From UBA4459 sp963776205 (GTDB taxonomy: Bacteria; Bacteroidota; Bacteroidia; Bacteroidales; F082), in contig CAVZLR010000001.1 of the NCBI GenBank assembly GCA_963776205.1, positions 1 through 64,000 on the forward strand: a stretch of DNA of 64,000 bases, given 5' to 3'. The number at the start of each line of letters is the position of its first letter. Positions within the stretch are counted from its first letter, which is position 1. Below the pieces are notes generated by a model that saw only the letters and a program-made list of their open reading frames with translations, was not told the origin of the DNA and did no database searches. The translations under genes were made by a program, and so were the position numbers. Below are positions 1-8,281 of this stretch, piece by piece.

Positions 1-793
1 CACCACTTCCCACAAAAAAAGCCTCAAAGCCGTCTTTTTTCAGATCATCGAAAGAAGCTGTTTTACCAACAATAAAATTGGTCCTGAACTTGACACCCAT
101 TTTTTTCAGGTTGTCGATCTCTACATCTACAATAACATTGGGTAACCTGAATTCGGGGATGCCATATTTAAGCACTCCACCAATTTCGTGCAAAGCTTCA
201 AAAACCGTAACATCATAACCAAATTTGGCCAGATCACCCGCGGCTGCCAATCCTGCTGGTCCGGAACCCACAATACCTACCTTAATTTTATTTGAATCAG
301 CTACATGAGGCACATTCATCTTTCCGCTCTCTCTTTCATAATCCGCAGCAAAACGCTCCAGGTATCCGATCGCAACAGGCGGTTTTTTCAGTTTAACGGT
401 ATAAAAACAGGTTGATTCGCACTGTACTTCCTGCGGACACACACGCCCACAAACTGCCGGAAGACCATTGGTTTCTTTTAACACAGAAGCAGCTCCCAGA
501 AAGTCCTTGGCTTCTATTTTTTTAATGAACTTAGGAATGTTAATACCTACTGGGCATCCTGTCATACAGGTAGGATCAGGACAATCAATGCACCGCTGCG
601 CTTCCAGAACGGCATTTTCGATGGGAAGGCCTGAATTCACTTCAATATTACTTTTGTTCCTAATATTAGGATCTTCTTCGGGCATTTTCACACGTTCGCG
701 ACTGGTTCTTTCCTTCGCTTTCATGCTTTTACGAATTTCAGCCCGCCATTCCTGGCTTCTTTCCTCTTTTAAATATTCCAGTATGTTTTCCAT
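1..793 (-). CDS. NfnB/GltA-like NADPH-dependent oxidoreductase subunit (partial)
   Basis: Only the first 264 or so residues lie in the window; the 3' part is cut off at base 1. The start is the ATG at 793-791, which overlaps the stop of the upstream nfnA-like gene by one base (TAATG), so the two are translationally coupled. Visible are the N-terminal cysteine clusters of the glutamate-synthase small-subunit family (CIDCPDPTCMTGCP and CGRVCPQEVQCESTC) and a dinucleotide fold with GSGPAGLAAAG. In this family the subunit carries [4Fe-4S] clusters and FAD and handles NADPH. The adjacent FAD/NAD subunit points to the electron-bifurcating NADH-dependent ferredoxin:NADP oxidoreductase (NfnAB) rather than glutamate synthase, because no large GltB subunit is visible. 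The choice between them is inference from context. Confidence 0.9.
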   Translation of the reverse strand, partial: MENILEYLKEERSQEWRAEIRKSMKAKERTSRERVKMPEEDPNIRNKSNIEVNSGLPIENAVLEAQRCIDCPDPTCMTGCPVGINIPKFIKKIEAKDFLGAASVLKETNGLPAVCGRVCPQEVQCESTCFYTVKLKKPPVAIGYLERFAADYERESGKMNVPHVADSNKIKVGIVGSGPAGLAAAGDLAKFGYDVTVFEALHEIGGVLKYGIPEFRLPNVIVDVEIDNLKKMGVKFRTNFIVGKTASFDDLKKDGFEAFFVGSG

Positions 794-1629
794 TATGATA
801 CAGTTTCAGCAGTTTTCAAATATCTTTCGTAGGCTTCCATTTCCTGATCTTTGTATGCGCCAAGCCTGGCCAGCATTTCATCAAAATCCACCTGGTGGGC
901 ATCAAACTCAGGGCCATCAACACATACAAATTTTGTCCGTCCCCCTACGCTCACCCTGCAGGCACCACACATGCCTGTCCCGTCAACCATAATCGTATTC
1001 AGGCTGGCATAGGTTTCGATATTGTATTTTTTGGTGGTCAGGGCAGCGAATTTCATCATAATGGCAGGACCAATAACAACTGACAAATTCACTTTTTCCC
1101 GTTGAATTACTTCTTCCATACCTGCCGTTACCAAACCTTTTTTTCCGTATGAACCATCATCCGTCATGATGATCACCTCATCAGAAAATTTTCGCATCTG
1201 TTCTTCAAGGATAATCAGGTCCTTAGAACGTGCTGCCAGTATTGTAATCACCCGGTTGCCTGCTTTTTTAAATCCTTCAACAATGGGTAACAACGGAGCA
1301 ACGCCAACACCACCACCGGCACATAATACCGTACCCACTTTTTCAATATGAGTAGCTTCGCCCAAAGGTCCAACTACATCAGTTACTTCATCGCCTACTT
1401 CCAGGTCGCATAGTTTGCCTGAAGTAACCCCCACTTTTTGCACCACGAGTGTTACGGTTCCCTTTTTTGCATCCGCCGAAGCGATGGTCAGGGGTATTCT
1501 TTCACCTTTTTTCCCTATTTTAATAATGACAAAATGCCCGGGTTTACGAGTCCGGGCAATTTCTGGTGCATCAAGCACGAGCTTTACTACATTTTTTGAA
1601 AAGATCTCCTTTTCTAAAATTTTGCTCAT
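793..1629 (-). CDS. NfnA-like sulfide/dihydroorotate dehydrogenase-type FAD/NAD-binding subunit
   Basis: 278 residues, the usual length for the family. A ferredoxin-reductase-like FAD domain contains RIPLTIA (about 44-50). An NAD-binding domain contains GGGVGVAPLLPI (about 105-116). A C-terminal cysteine motif, DGTGMCGAC, then another Cys (221, 224, 236), would hold the [2Fe-2S] cluster. In characterised relatives this subunit takes electrons from or gives them to NADH and pairs with the GltA-like subunit encoded immediately downstream, forming a cytoplasmic complex that couples NADH and ferredoxin to NADP. The reading frame overlaps the next gene by one base. Upstream only a weak -7-like TAAATTTA (1679-1686) is visible. 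Confidence 0.9.
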   Translation of the reverse strand: MSKILEKEIFSKNVVKLVLDAPEIARTRKPGHFVIIKIGKKGERIPLTIASADAKKGTVTLVVQKVGVTSGKLCDLEVGDEVTDVVGPLGEATHIEKVGTVLCAGGGVGVAPLLPIVEGFKKAGNRVITILAARSKDLIILEEQMRKFSDEVIIMTDDGSYGKKGLVTAGMEEVIQREKVNLSVVIGPAIMMKFAALTTKKYNIETYASLNTIMVDGTGMCGACRVSVGGRTKFVCVDGPEFDAHQVDFDEMLARLGAYKDQEMEAYERYLKTAETVS

Positions 1630-1851
1630 ATCAATTTATCTGTTAATGTTCGATTAATTCCGTTGTCCTTAAGAAGGGTAAATTTAGGAAATATACAAGC
1701 CTCTAATCAATTAATCTTTAGCTATTTACGCTATATTCAGATTATCAGGAAATTAGCTATTTAATTTATATTTATTCTAATTGGAAGGCACTCGAAATGA
1801 TGAAGCTATCGATGCTTTTTTAACTGGCATTGCTTCATAAGATGCATACAA
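1630..1851. other. Intergenic gap, no gene seen
   Basis: AT-rich gap between the nfnA start and the 3' end of the large PEP/pyruvate-binding gene. It holds a weak minus-strand -7-like box (1679-1686) and imperfect inverted repeats around 1800-1840 without a convincing terminator. No coding potential was recognised. Confidence 0.5.
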
Positions 1852-4800
1852 TTAAACTTCTTGATGATTGGAACTGTGATTTAAATGAATCACATAAATT
1901 CTTTTTTTACCATCCATTTTTACCTGGACCGGATCAGTAAATTGGATGTGTTTGAAAAATTTTCCCTGCTGTATTAAATTTTGCTTCTCCAACAGTTCAT
2001 ATTGGATATAGCTTCTTGTGATTTCCGGTTGTACCGTGAAATACCCCACATCCATGGTTGTTACATTATGAAAGAAATGTGAACCGGATGAGGCATCCAA
2101 CGGGAAATCATCGAGACTTGTTTCCACAATTATTTTGGCATTGGAGATCTGGTGCCATTTAACGGGGATCCCTATCCACCGGTCACGTGTCCCCCACCTT
2201 CCAGGGCCTACCAGGATGTATTTTTTATTGGCTTCCTGCATGCTGGCATTTATCTTTTCAATTTCAAGTGCCATTTCCTGGGTTTTACTTTTGTCAAAAT
2301 AAGTGGGATCCACATAAATCACATCCCTGATATCATCTACACATCCATTGCCCATTCCTTTTTCTGAATAAAGAATGATGTCCTTCTTATCAATTTCTTT
2401 CAGGTTTACATCACACTTTTGCATGCTGCTGATCAGTGGTTTTATCTGCAACAGGTAAAAAGAAGCTTTGCCAGCTTTATCCCTTTTCAAATCAACCGCG
2501 TATTCAATTTCGATGGCAGTTCCCATGGCATCTTTTCCTAGCTCCAGAATGAGTTGAAGGGCTTTTGCCAGCTCGATATAATTGTGTTTCAGGATATTGG
2601 CAAAATCAACAATGCGCGGCCCTTGTTTTCGCAGACCAGGGTAAATGGTATTATTATGGGGGTCGTAAACCGATGCACAATGCGTTAAGGTGCCATGACT
2701 TTCTGAAACAGATATATCTTCTTCAGAAATTCCTGCCAATTCACCTTCCAGCAGATCTAAGTCTTTGCGCTTCATATCAATGGCATAAAACCATACCTGC
2801 GAATTATTAAATTGATCTTTGAGCGAATTGATCCTGGTAGCCGGATACTTAGGTGAGAACCTGTATGCTCGATTGCCTTCCACCACATATTTACCAAGGC
2901 CGACAGATGCAATTGCAAATCCCTCTTCCGGCTTCATGTGCGCAAAGGGATAGAAATTATAGGACTGCGCCACACCACTGATGTGTGGATAATACAGATC
3001 ATCATACTGATTTCCTACCACCTCCTGAATGACAACAGCCATCTTCTCTTCTTCAATCTTATAATCAATCGCTTTTACATATCCTTTGGCTGTATTTGAA
3101 TATACAGATGCGTAAACCAGTTTAATAGCTTCGCATACTTTTTTCAATCTTAATTCATGGTCAGAGTGATTATTGGGGAGCAGGTATGTTTCGAAAATAC
3201 CAGCAAATGGTCGCATGAGTGAATCTTCAAATAAGCCGGATGATCTGATGGCCAGTGGCCGCTTTAATTTTTTTAAAAGATGATCCAGCTTATGTACAAT
3301 TTGATCCGACAGTTTTCCTTTAATAAAAATCTCTCTTATTCGCTCGTAATTCTTTTCATCAACAATAAGCGATGAAAAGCCATTGTTGCTGATAAATTCT
3401 TCGAATTCGCGGGTTCCGATAATGAAAGTTTTAGGTGTTCTTATCCTGATATCAGTTAGATGCTGGTCAAAATCATATTTATTAATCAGTGCATTGATAA
3501 ATGCCAAACCTCTTCCTTTTCCTCCCAATGAACCATCAGCAAGGGTGTAAATGTTGTCCTCTGTTACCTCTGATTTTGTAGTGTAGGGTAATATGTTGCC
3601 TGTATCTTGTTCATTCCTGTTTTCTTTAATCATTTGTAGAATAGCATCGCGCAATTCAACCGTATTTTTAAAATCTGATACTTTTTTCGGATTTAAAATA
3701 CTGGCAGCACGAATTTCACCCCTTGCCATTAGCCACATCGAAAGGTGATCGCGACTGGCATGAAACAACAAAGAGTCTTCAGGGATGGTGCGCAGCTGAT
3801 CTTCGAACATTTTTAAATTTTCTGCACTTGAAATTTCATTACCATCCCCATCTTTAAAAACAAAATCACCAAAACCAAGGTAATTTGTTATAAAATTTTG
3901 AATATCCTGATAAAGCGTTTCTGAATGTTTGTGAATAAAAAGTGAGTTGTATTGATTTGCTACGTCAGCATAAGTATGATCAGACGATTGCAGTATGGTG
4001 GGCAGGTTCTTTAATTTTTTATGGGCAAATTTGAGTAGCTTAACCCCTGCGTTTTCGTCCAGCACCCCTTTTCTTTCAAATTTAACATCGGATATCAAAC
4101 AGAGCATATAGTTCTTGTACACCTTCAGTATCTCGGTGGCTTCCTCAAAATTAGTGGCCAATAAAATTTTCGGTCTCGCCCTCATTCTGAGCACCTTATA
4201 AAGCTCATCAGTTCCTACTTCTTCGATAATTTCTTTCGTCTGATTCATCACCACATGGTAAAGGAAAGATAAGTATCGGGTATAATAATCAGGTGAGTCT
4301 TCTACAACAAGTATAACCCTGACTTTTCCAATTTTTGTATCGTTCTCCACATTGATCTTGTCCTCCAACAGTTTGATCATTGAAAAGAAAATACTTGTAT
4401 CGCCATTCCAAGTAAATATTTTATCTACAAAATCAATTTTTTTGATCTCTTCAGTAAAATAACCCAGATCTGTACTATTGTTTAACAACAAATAAATGGG
4501 GATATACGGATAATGCTTTTTAATTTCTTCACTTACACGCAGCGGGGTTTTCTTGTCGACACCAACCATGTAGATGATTAGATCAAAGTGTTTGTTGTGC
4601 AAATTCTCAAGAGCAAATTCAACAGAAGATGCAGCAGTTATACGCGGAATGGATGTTAAATTCAACTGTCCATATTGCCCAAGCATATGCTCGGAAAAAC
4701 GTCCTTCTTTTTCAATTGCATAGGCATCATAAAGACTTGAGATTAAAAGAATTTCGCGCACTTTAAAAGGCATCAGGTCATGATAAAGATCCCTGTTATC

Positions 4801-5277
4801 AGTATATTTATTCAGAAATTTTTGTAAAAACTGGTTATTTATGGAGCTTTTCACTTGTTGATCTGATTTACTTTTTTTATTCGATTCGCTTTGAATTTCA
4901 AGCCCGTTCCTATTCAGGTATCTTACGATTAAATTACTTAGATTGTGGAGAAAATTCTCCAGATCAAGCTGACCTTTTCCAGCATTGATAATCGTTTTCT
5001 CATGTAAACTTAATATAATAGTGCCTTTCTTCCCATCCTGTGAAGAAAAAATATGTTCAAAATATTTTTCTTTCTTTTTGAATCCAGCAGTGCTGAACTT
5101 CTGTTTTCCGAATATTAGTTGCAATCCCGAACAAGAAACAAATTCATGATGATTTGAATAAATCTGGATCAACTGACTGAAGCTAGCTTCCGGGGTTTTA
5201 TTCTGATTCAATAAATGATTTATCTGATTAAACAACTCCAATGAATCGGGATATTGAAAAGGATGGCCTGAAGGCAT
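1852..5277 (-). CDS. PEP/pyruvate-binding (PPDK ATP-grasp) protein with two receiver-like domains
   Basis: 1141 residues. Residues 1-160 are not recognised. About 170-310 is a receiver-like fold lacking acidic phosphoacceptor residues. About 318-470 is a more complete receiver: acidic pair E326-D327, candidate phosphoacceptor D397 (CLISDVKF), Ser about 431, and Lys450. About 580-960 is the PPDK/PEP-synthase ATP-grasp domain, with GSLGGKGRG near 582, the RSSGLFED motif, and EIEYAVDL followed by LLQIKP. The remaining C-terminus contains GPGRWGTRDRW. The phosphohistidine swivelling domain and the PEP-binding barrel of true PEP synthase are absent, so this is unlikely to be a gluconeogenic enzyme. 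A nucleotide-dependent phosphotransfer or sensory role is inference. A -7 box lies just upstream, and the gene is divergent from a LuxR-type regulator. Confidence 0.8.
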   Translation of the reverse strand: MPSGHPFQYPDSLELFNQINHLLNQNKTPEASFSQLIQIYSNHHEFVSCSGLQLIFGKQKFSTAGFKKKEKYFEHIFSSQDGKKGTIILSLHEKTIINAGKGQLDLENFLHNLSNLIVRYLNRNGLEIQSESNKKSKSDQQVKSSINNQFLQKFLNKYTDNRDLYHDLMPFKVREILLISSLYDAYAIEKEGRFSEHMLGQYGQLNLTSIPRITAASSVEFALENLHNKHFDLIIYMVGVDKKTPLRVSEEIKKHYPYIPIYLLLNNSTDLGYFTEEIKKIDFVDKIFTWNGDTSIFFSMIKLLEDKINVENDTKIGKVRVILVVEDSPDYYTRYLSFLYHVVMNQTKEIIEEVGTDELYKVLRMRARPKILLATNFEEATEILKVYKNYMLCLISDVKFERKGVLDENAGVKLLKFAHKKLKNLPTILQSSDHTYADVANQYNSLFIHKHSETLYQDIQNFITNYLGFGDFVFKDGDGNEISSAENLKMFEDQLRTIPEDSLLFHASRDHLSMWLMARGEIRAASILNPKKVSDFKNTVELRDAILQMIKENRNEQDTGNILPYTTKSEVTEDNIYTLADGSLGGKGRGLAFINALINKYDFDQHLTDIRIRTPKTFIIGTREFEEFISNNGFSSLIVDEKNYERIREIFIKGKLSDQIVHKLDHLLKKLKRPLAIRSSGLFEDSLMRPFAGIFETYLLPNNHSDHELRLKKVCEAIKLVYASVYSNTAKGYVKAIDYKIEEEKMAVVIQEVVGNQYDDLYYPHISGVAQSYNFYPFAHMKPEEGFAIASVGLGKYVVEGNRAYRFSPKYPATRINSLKDQFNNSQVWFYAIDMKRKDLDLLEGELAGISEEDISVSESHGTLTHCASVYDPHNNTIYPGLRKQGPRIVDFANILKHNYIELAKALQLILELGKDAMGTAIEIEYAVDLKRDKAGKASFYLLQIKPLISSMQKCDVNLKEIDKKDIILYSEKGMGNGCVDDIRDVIYVDPTYFDKSKTQEMALEIEKINASMQEANKKYILVGPGRWGTRDRWIGIPVKWHQISNAKIIVETSLDDFPLDASSGSHFFHNVTTMDVGYFTVQPEITRSYIQYELLEKQNLIQQGKFFKHIQFTDPVQVKMDGKKRIYVIHLNHSSNHQEV

Positions 5278-5299
5278 AAAGTGGGCGTTTTAAACTTTA

Positions 5300-5307
5300 C
5301 AAAGTTA
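5300..5307 (-). promoter_or_regulatory. -7 promoter element for the PPDK-like gene
   Basis: TAACTTTG on the minus strand matches the Bacteroidota consensus TAnnTTTG, about 23 bases before the start codon at 5277. No clear -33 box at the right spacing. Confidence 0.5.
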
Positions 5308-5308
5308 A

Positions 5309-5341
5309 TTTGAAATGTTGAATTAACATTTTGTATTTTCG
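5309..5341 (+). promoter_or_regulatory. Promoter of the LuxR-type regulator gene
   Basis: TTTG at 5309-5312 is followed after 21 bases by TATTTTCG at 5334-5341 (one mismatch to TAnnTTTG). This is good Bacteroidota -33/-7 spacing and puts the transcription start near 5348, some 25 bases before the ATG. It overlaps the divergent promoter. Confidence 0.6.
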
Positions 5342-5372
5342 CTTTTTGTTCAAAAACAAGTAATTCTTCATC

Positions 5373-6029
5373 ATGATCCATGTTGCCATCCTTGATGAAC
5401 ACCCGGTTGCCTGCGATGCTTTAAAAGCATTGTTGCATGATGCTGATGACATTACGGTTGAAGGATGCAGCACGAACTACAGGGAACTAATCAGCAAGCT
5501 TTCAGAAAATCAGATACATGTTGTGTTGCTGGTATTGTACCAGCCTGATGAAAATGATATTGAGAGCATCCGTTTGCTGAATCAGCGGTTTCCAAAGGTG
5601 AAAGTAATTGTGCTCTCCATGTTTAAAGATGAGCGGTTTATTTTGAAGTTGATCAAAGCGGGTGCCAAAGGGCATTTGAGCAGCGACACCAACCGTTCTG
5701 AAATTCTGGAAGCCATTTATACGCTCAGAAACGGCTATGAATTTTATGCCAAAACCATCACAAACATCTTATTAAGCAGTTATTTAAGTGATGACCAAAT
5801 AGATAATGATGAAAAGGAAAACCGTCAGAAAAGCTTATCAGACAGGGAAATGGAGGTGTTTAAGCTATTTGCCGAAGGATTCTCAAACCGCGAAATAGCA
5901 GAACAATTATTTATCAGTGTAAGAACTGTTGAAACACATAAGAACAACATCATGAAAAAGATCAATATAAAGACAACTGTTGATCTGGTTAAATTCGCTA
6001 TTAAAAATAATATTATCGAATTAGACTAA
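5373..6029 (+). CDS. LuxR/NarL-type regulator with degenerate receiver domain
   Basis: 218 residues. Residues 1-130 form a receiver-like domain. About 150-215 is a NarL-type helix-turn-helix (LSDREMEVFKLFAEG, then SNREIAEQLFISVRTVETHKN). The receiver keeps the acidic pair D8-E9 and S82. The phosphoacceptor Asp position is Val54 (VVLLVLYQPDEND), and the conserved Lys position is Ser104 (GHLSSD). By family knowledge it should not accept phosphate in the normal way, so activity is probably set by another signal, partner binding or abundance. It is divergent from the receiver-containing PPDK-like gene, which may be a functional partner (inference). The end is 5 bp from the convergent obg gene. 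Confidence 0.9.
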   Translation: MIHVAILDEHPVACDALKALLHDADDITVEGCSTNYRELISKLSENQIHVVLLVLYQPDENDIESIRLLNQRFPKVKVIVLSMFKDERFILKLIKAGAKGHLSSDTNRSEILEAIYTLRNGYEFYAKTITNILLSSYLSDDQIDNDEKENRQKSLSDREMEVFKLFAEGFSNREIAEQLFISVRTVETHKNNIMKKINIKTTVDLVKFAIKNNIIELD

Positions 6030-6034
6030 AAAGA

Positions 6035-7024
6035 TTATTCATTTAATGCCTTCCAGATCATATCCTTCAGCGTAACCAATCCAATATTTGCTACAGAACT
6101 TATAAAAACATATGGAACCTTAGGTAGGTCTTTCTCAATTTCTTCCGTTAACTCAGCATCCAGCATATCTGATTTTGAAATGGCCAGTATTCTTTCTTTG
6201 TCCAACAACTCTGGATTATATTGTTTCAGTTCATTCAAAAGTATATGATACTCTTTATTGATATCATCGCTATCAGCAGGCACAAGAAACAGCAATATCG
6301 AATTTCTTTCGATATGCCGTAAAAATCTCAGCCCAAGCCCTTTGCCTTCATGTGCACCTTCTATAATACCCGGAATATCTGCCATTACAAAAGAATAATT
6401 ATCACGGTAAGATACAATACCCAGGTTAGGGCGTAGCGTGGTAAAAGGATAATCAGCAATCTCGGGTTTGGCTGCCGAAACTACAGACAGGAGCGTTGAT
6501 TTTCCGGCATTCGGAAAGCCCACCAATCCTACATCTGCCAGTATCTTTAATTCGAAAACAATGCTTGCTTCAATACCTTCTTCACCCGGTTGCGCATATT
6601 TGGGCGCCTGGTTAGTGGAAGTTTTAAAATGATCGTTTCCCAATCCACCACGCCCCCCCTTCAGCAATATCAATTTCTGGCCAACCTCTGTAATTTCACC
6701 CAATATGGCATCTGTTTCCAGGTCCTTGGCAATGGTTCCAAGCGGCACCTCGATCAAAATATCTTTGCCACTTGCGCCAGTGCTGCGTTGTCCGCCTCCT
6801 GATTCCCCATTATCAGCCCGCAAATGCCGGGTGTATCGCAAATGTAACAGCGTCCAAAGTTGTGCATTGCCTACCATTACAATATCACCACCCTTACCAC
6901 CATCACCACCATCAGGGCCTCCTTTGGGTAAATATTTTTCCCTGCGGAAATGCGCTGAACCCGGACCACCATTGCCAGAACGGCAAAATATTCTTACATA
7001 ATCAACAAAATTTGAAACTGACAT
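6035..7024 (-). CDS. obg: Obg-family GTPase (ObgE/CgtA)
   Basis: 329 residues. The N-terminal glycine-rich Obg fold occupies about 1-158 (RSGNGGPGSAHFRREKY, PKGGPDGGDGGKGGD). A GTPase domain follows with the P-loop GFPNAGKST, a DIPGIIEGA switch II region and a SKSDM guanine-specificity motif. Obg binds the 50S ribosomal subunit and links ribosome assembly to GTP and ppGpp levels. The protein ends soon after the G domain, so the optional C-terminal extension is absent. The ATG at 7024 begins the canonical N-terminus. It is divergent from pdxA. Confidence 0.97.
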   Translation of the reverse strand: MSVSNFVDYVRIFCRSGNGGPGSAHFRREKYLPKGGPDGGDGGKGGDIVMVGNAQLWTLLHLRYTRHLRADNGESGGGQRSTGASGKDILIEVPLGTIAKDLETDAILGEITEVGQKLILLKGGRGGLGNDHFKTSTNQAPKYAQPGEEGIEASIVFELKILADVGLVGFPNAGKSTLLSVVSAAKPEIADYPFTTLRPNLGIVSYRDNYSFVMADIPGIIEGAHEGKGLGLRFLRHIERNSILLFLVPADSDDINKEYHILLNELKQYNPELLDKERILAISKSDMLDAELTEEIEKDLPKVPYVFISSVANIGLVTLKDMIWKALNE

Positions 7025-7084
7025 TTATCTGTATTATTGAAAACCTATTCGGCTACAAAGGTCTTAAATATTCCCATAAAAACT

Positions 7085-7092
7085 TACTTTTG
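7085..7092 (+). promoter_or_regulatory. -7 promoter element for pdxA
   Basis: TACTTTTG matches TAnnTTTG and lies 18 bases before the ATG at 7111. It supports that start and excludes the much longer upstream open frame, which runs antisense through obg. Confidence 0.6.
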
Positions 7093-7110
7093 CATATCAA
7101 ACTCAATGAT

Positions 7111-8229
7111 ATGATAAAGCATGTTGAAAATGATGCCGGTGAAAAAATCAAAGTAGGTATCACGCATGGTGATGTGAACGGCATTAGTTATGAAATTATA
7201 ATCAACGCACTGAATGATAACCGCATTAATGATTTTTTTACCCCGGTTATTTATGGTTTATCTAAAGTGCTTTCATTTCAACGCAAAAACCTGGGAGCCA
7301 ACGATTTTAATTACAAAATTGTAAATACGGCGCAGCAAGCTTACCATAAGAAGGTGAACATCGTCAATATTAGCAATGACGAAGTAAAGATTGAGTATGG
7401 AGAATCGACAAAAGAAGCCGGAGCCCTGGCATATATGGCACTTGAATATGCCAGAAAAGAACTGCAGGAAGGACATATTCATGCACTTGTAACCGCTCCA
7501 TTGAACAAGGCCAATATTCAGTCAGAAGAATTCAACTTTTCAGGCCATACTGAATATCTTACTTCTGTATTTGGTGCTGAGTCATCCCTGATGCTTATGG
7601 TATTAAACAACATCCGGATTGGAACAGTAACCGGACATATTCCAATAGAGAATGTGGCGTCAACTATTACCAGCGAATTGATTCTAAAAAAACTGGATGT
7701 TCTGCATCAGTCCCTTCAATTGGATTTTAATATACAAAAACCAAGAATTGCCCTGCTTAGTATCAACCCGCATGCAGGTGATGATGGTGTGATCGGAAAT
7801 GAAGATAATGAAGTAGTTGTGCCTGCTATTAAACAAGCGAAAGAAAAAGGATACCTGGTATACGGACCTTACCCCGCAGATGGCTTTTTTGGTGCAGGTA
7901 CTTTCAAAAAGTTTGATGCAACGCTGGCTATGTATCACGACCAGGGACTGATTCCTTTTAAAATACTTGCCTTTGAAGGTGGCGTAAATTTCACAGCAGG
8001 TTTACCTATAGTGCGGACCTCCCCGGCTCACGGAACGGCATATGATAAAGCAGGTAAAAATATATCAAGTTGTGATGCCATGCGACAAGCACTATATCTT
8101 GCTGTTGACATTTATAAAAACAGGCAGGCTTATAATGAAAGAAATAAGAATCCTTTGCCAACTGGTTTATTAGAAGAAATGAACGAAAAGAATCATAAAG
8201 ATACTCATGCGCGCCCAGGTGCAGAATAA
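7111..8229 (+). CDS. pdxA: 4-hydroxythreonine-4-phosphate dehydrogenase
   Basis: 372 residues from the ATG at 7111; the frame is open further upstream, but that part is antisense to obg and lies before the promoter box. PdxA oxidises 4-phosphooxy-L-threonine with NAD in the DXP-dependent pyridoxal phosphate pathway. Family motifs are visible: KVGITHGDVNGISYE near the N-terminus, TAPLNKANI, the metal-binding SGHTEYL and YHDQGLIPFK regions, and the C-terminal GLPIVRTSPAHGTAYD. The pyridoxal phosphate produced would be used by alanine racemase, encoded 53 bp downstream. That gap suggests co-transcription. Confidence 0.95.
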   Translation: MIKHVENDAGEKIKVGITHGDVNGISYEIIINALNDNRINDFFTPVIYGLSKVLSFQRKNLGANDFNYKIVNTAQQAYHKKVNIVNISNDEVKIEYGESTKEAGALAYMALEYARKELQEGHIHALVTAPLNKANIQSEEFNFSGHTEYLTSVFGAESSLMLMVLNNIRIGTVTGHIPIENVASTITSELILKKLDVLHQSLQLDFNIQKPRIALLSINPHAGDDGVIGNEDNEVVVPAIKQAKEKGYLVYGPYPADGFFGAGTFKKFDATLAMYHDQGLIPFKILAFEGGVNFTAGLPIVRTSPAHGTAYDKAGKNISSCDAMRQALYLAVDIYKNRQAYNERNKNPLPTGLLEEMNEKNHKDTHARPGAE

Positions 8230-8281
8230 AACCCTGAAATAATTCGTTTATTCAACTACTTGATTTAAAATCAATACAGAA

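Noticed and set aside
2680..2730. GTLTHCASVYD in the PPDK-like protein as the phosphohistidine motif of PEP synthase.
   Set aside because: It lies inside the ATP-grasp region, before the EIEYAVDL and LLQIKP segments, and lacks the GG-T-S/C-HAAI pattern. The swivelling His domain should follow the ATP-grasp domain.
6772..7110. A 113-residue N-terminal extension of PdxA.
   Set aside because: It is antisense to obg, low in complexity (His- and Cys-rich), and upstream of the promoter box at 7085. Homologous PdxA sequence begins at 7111.
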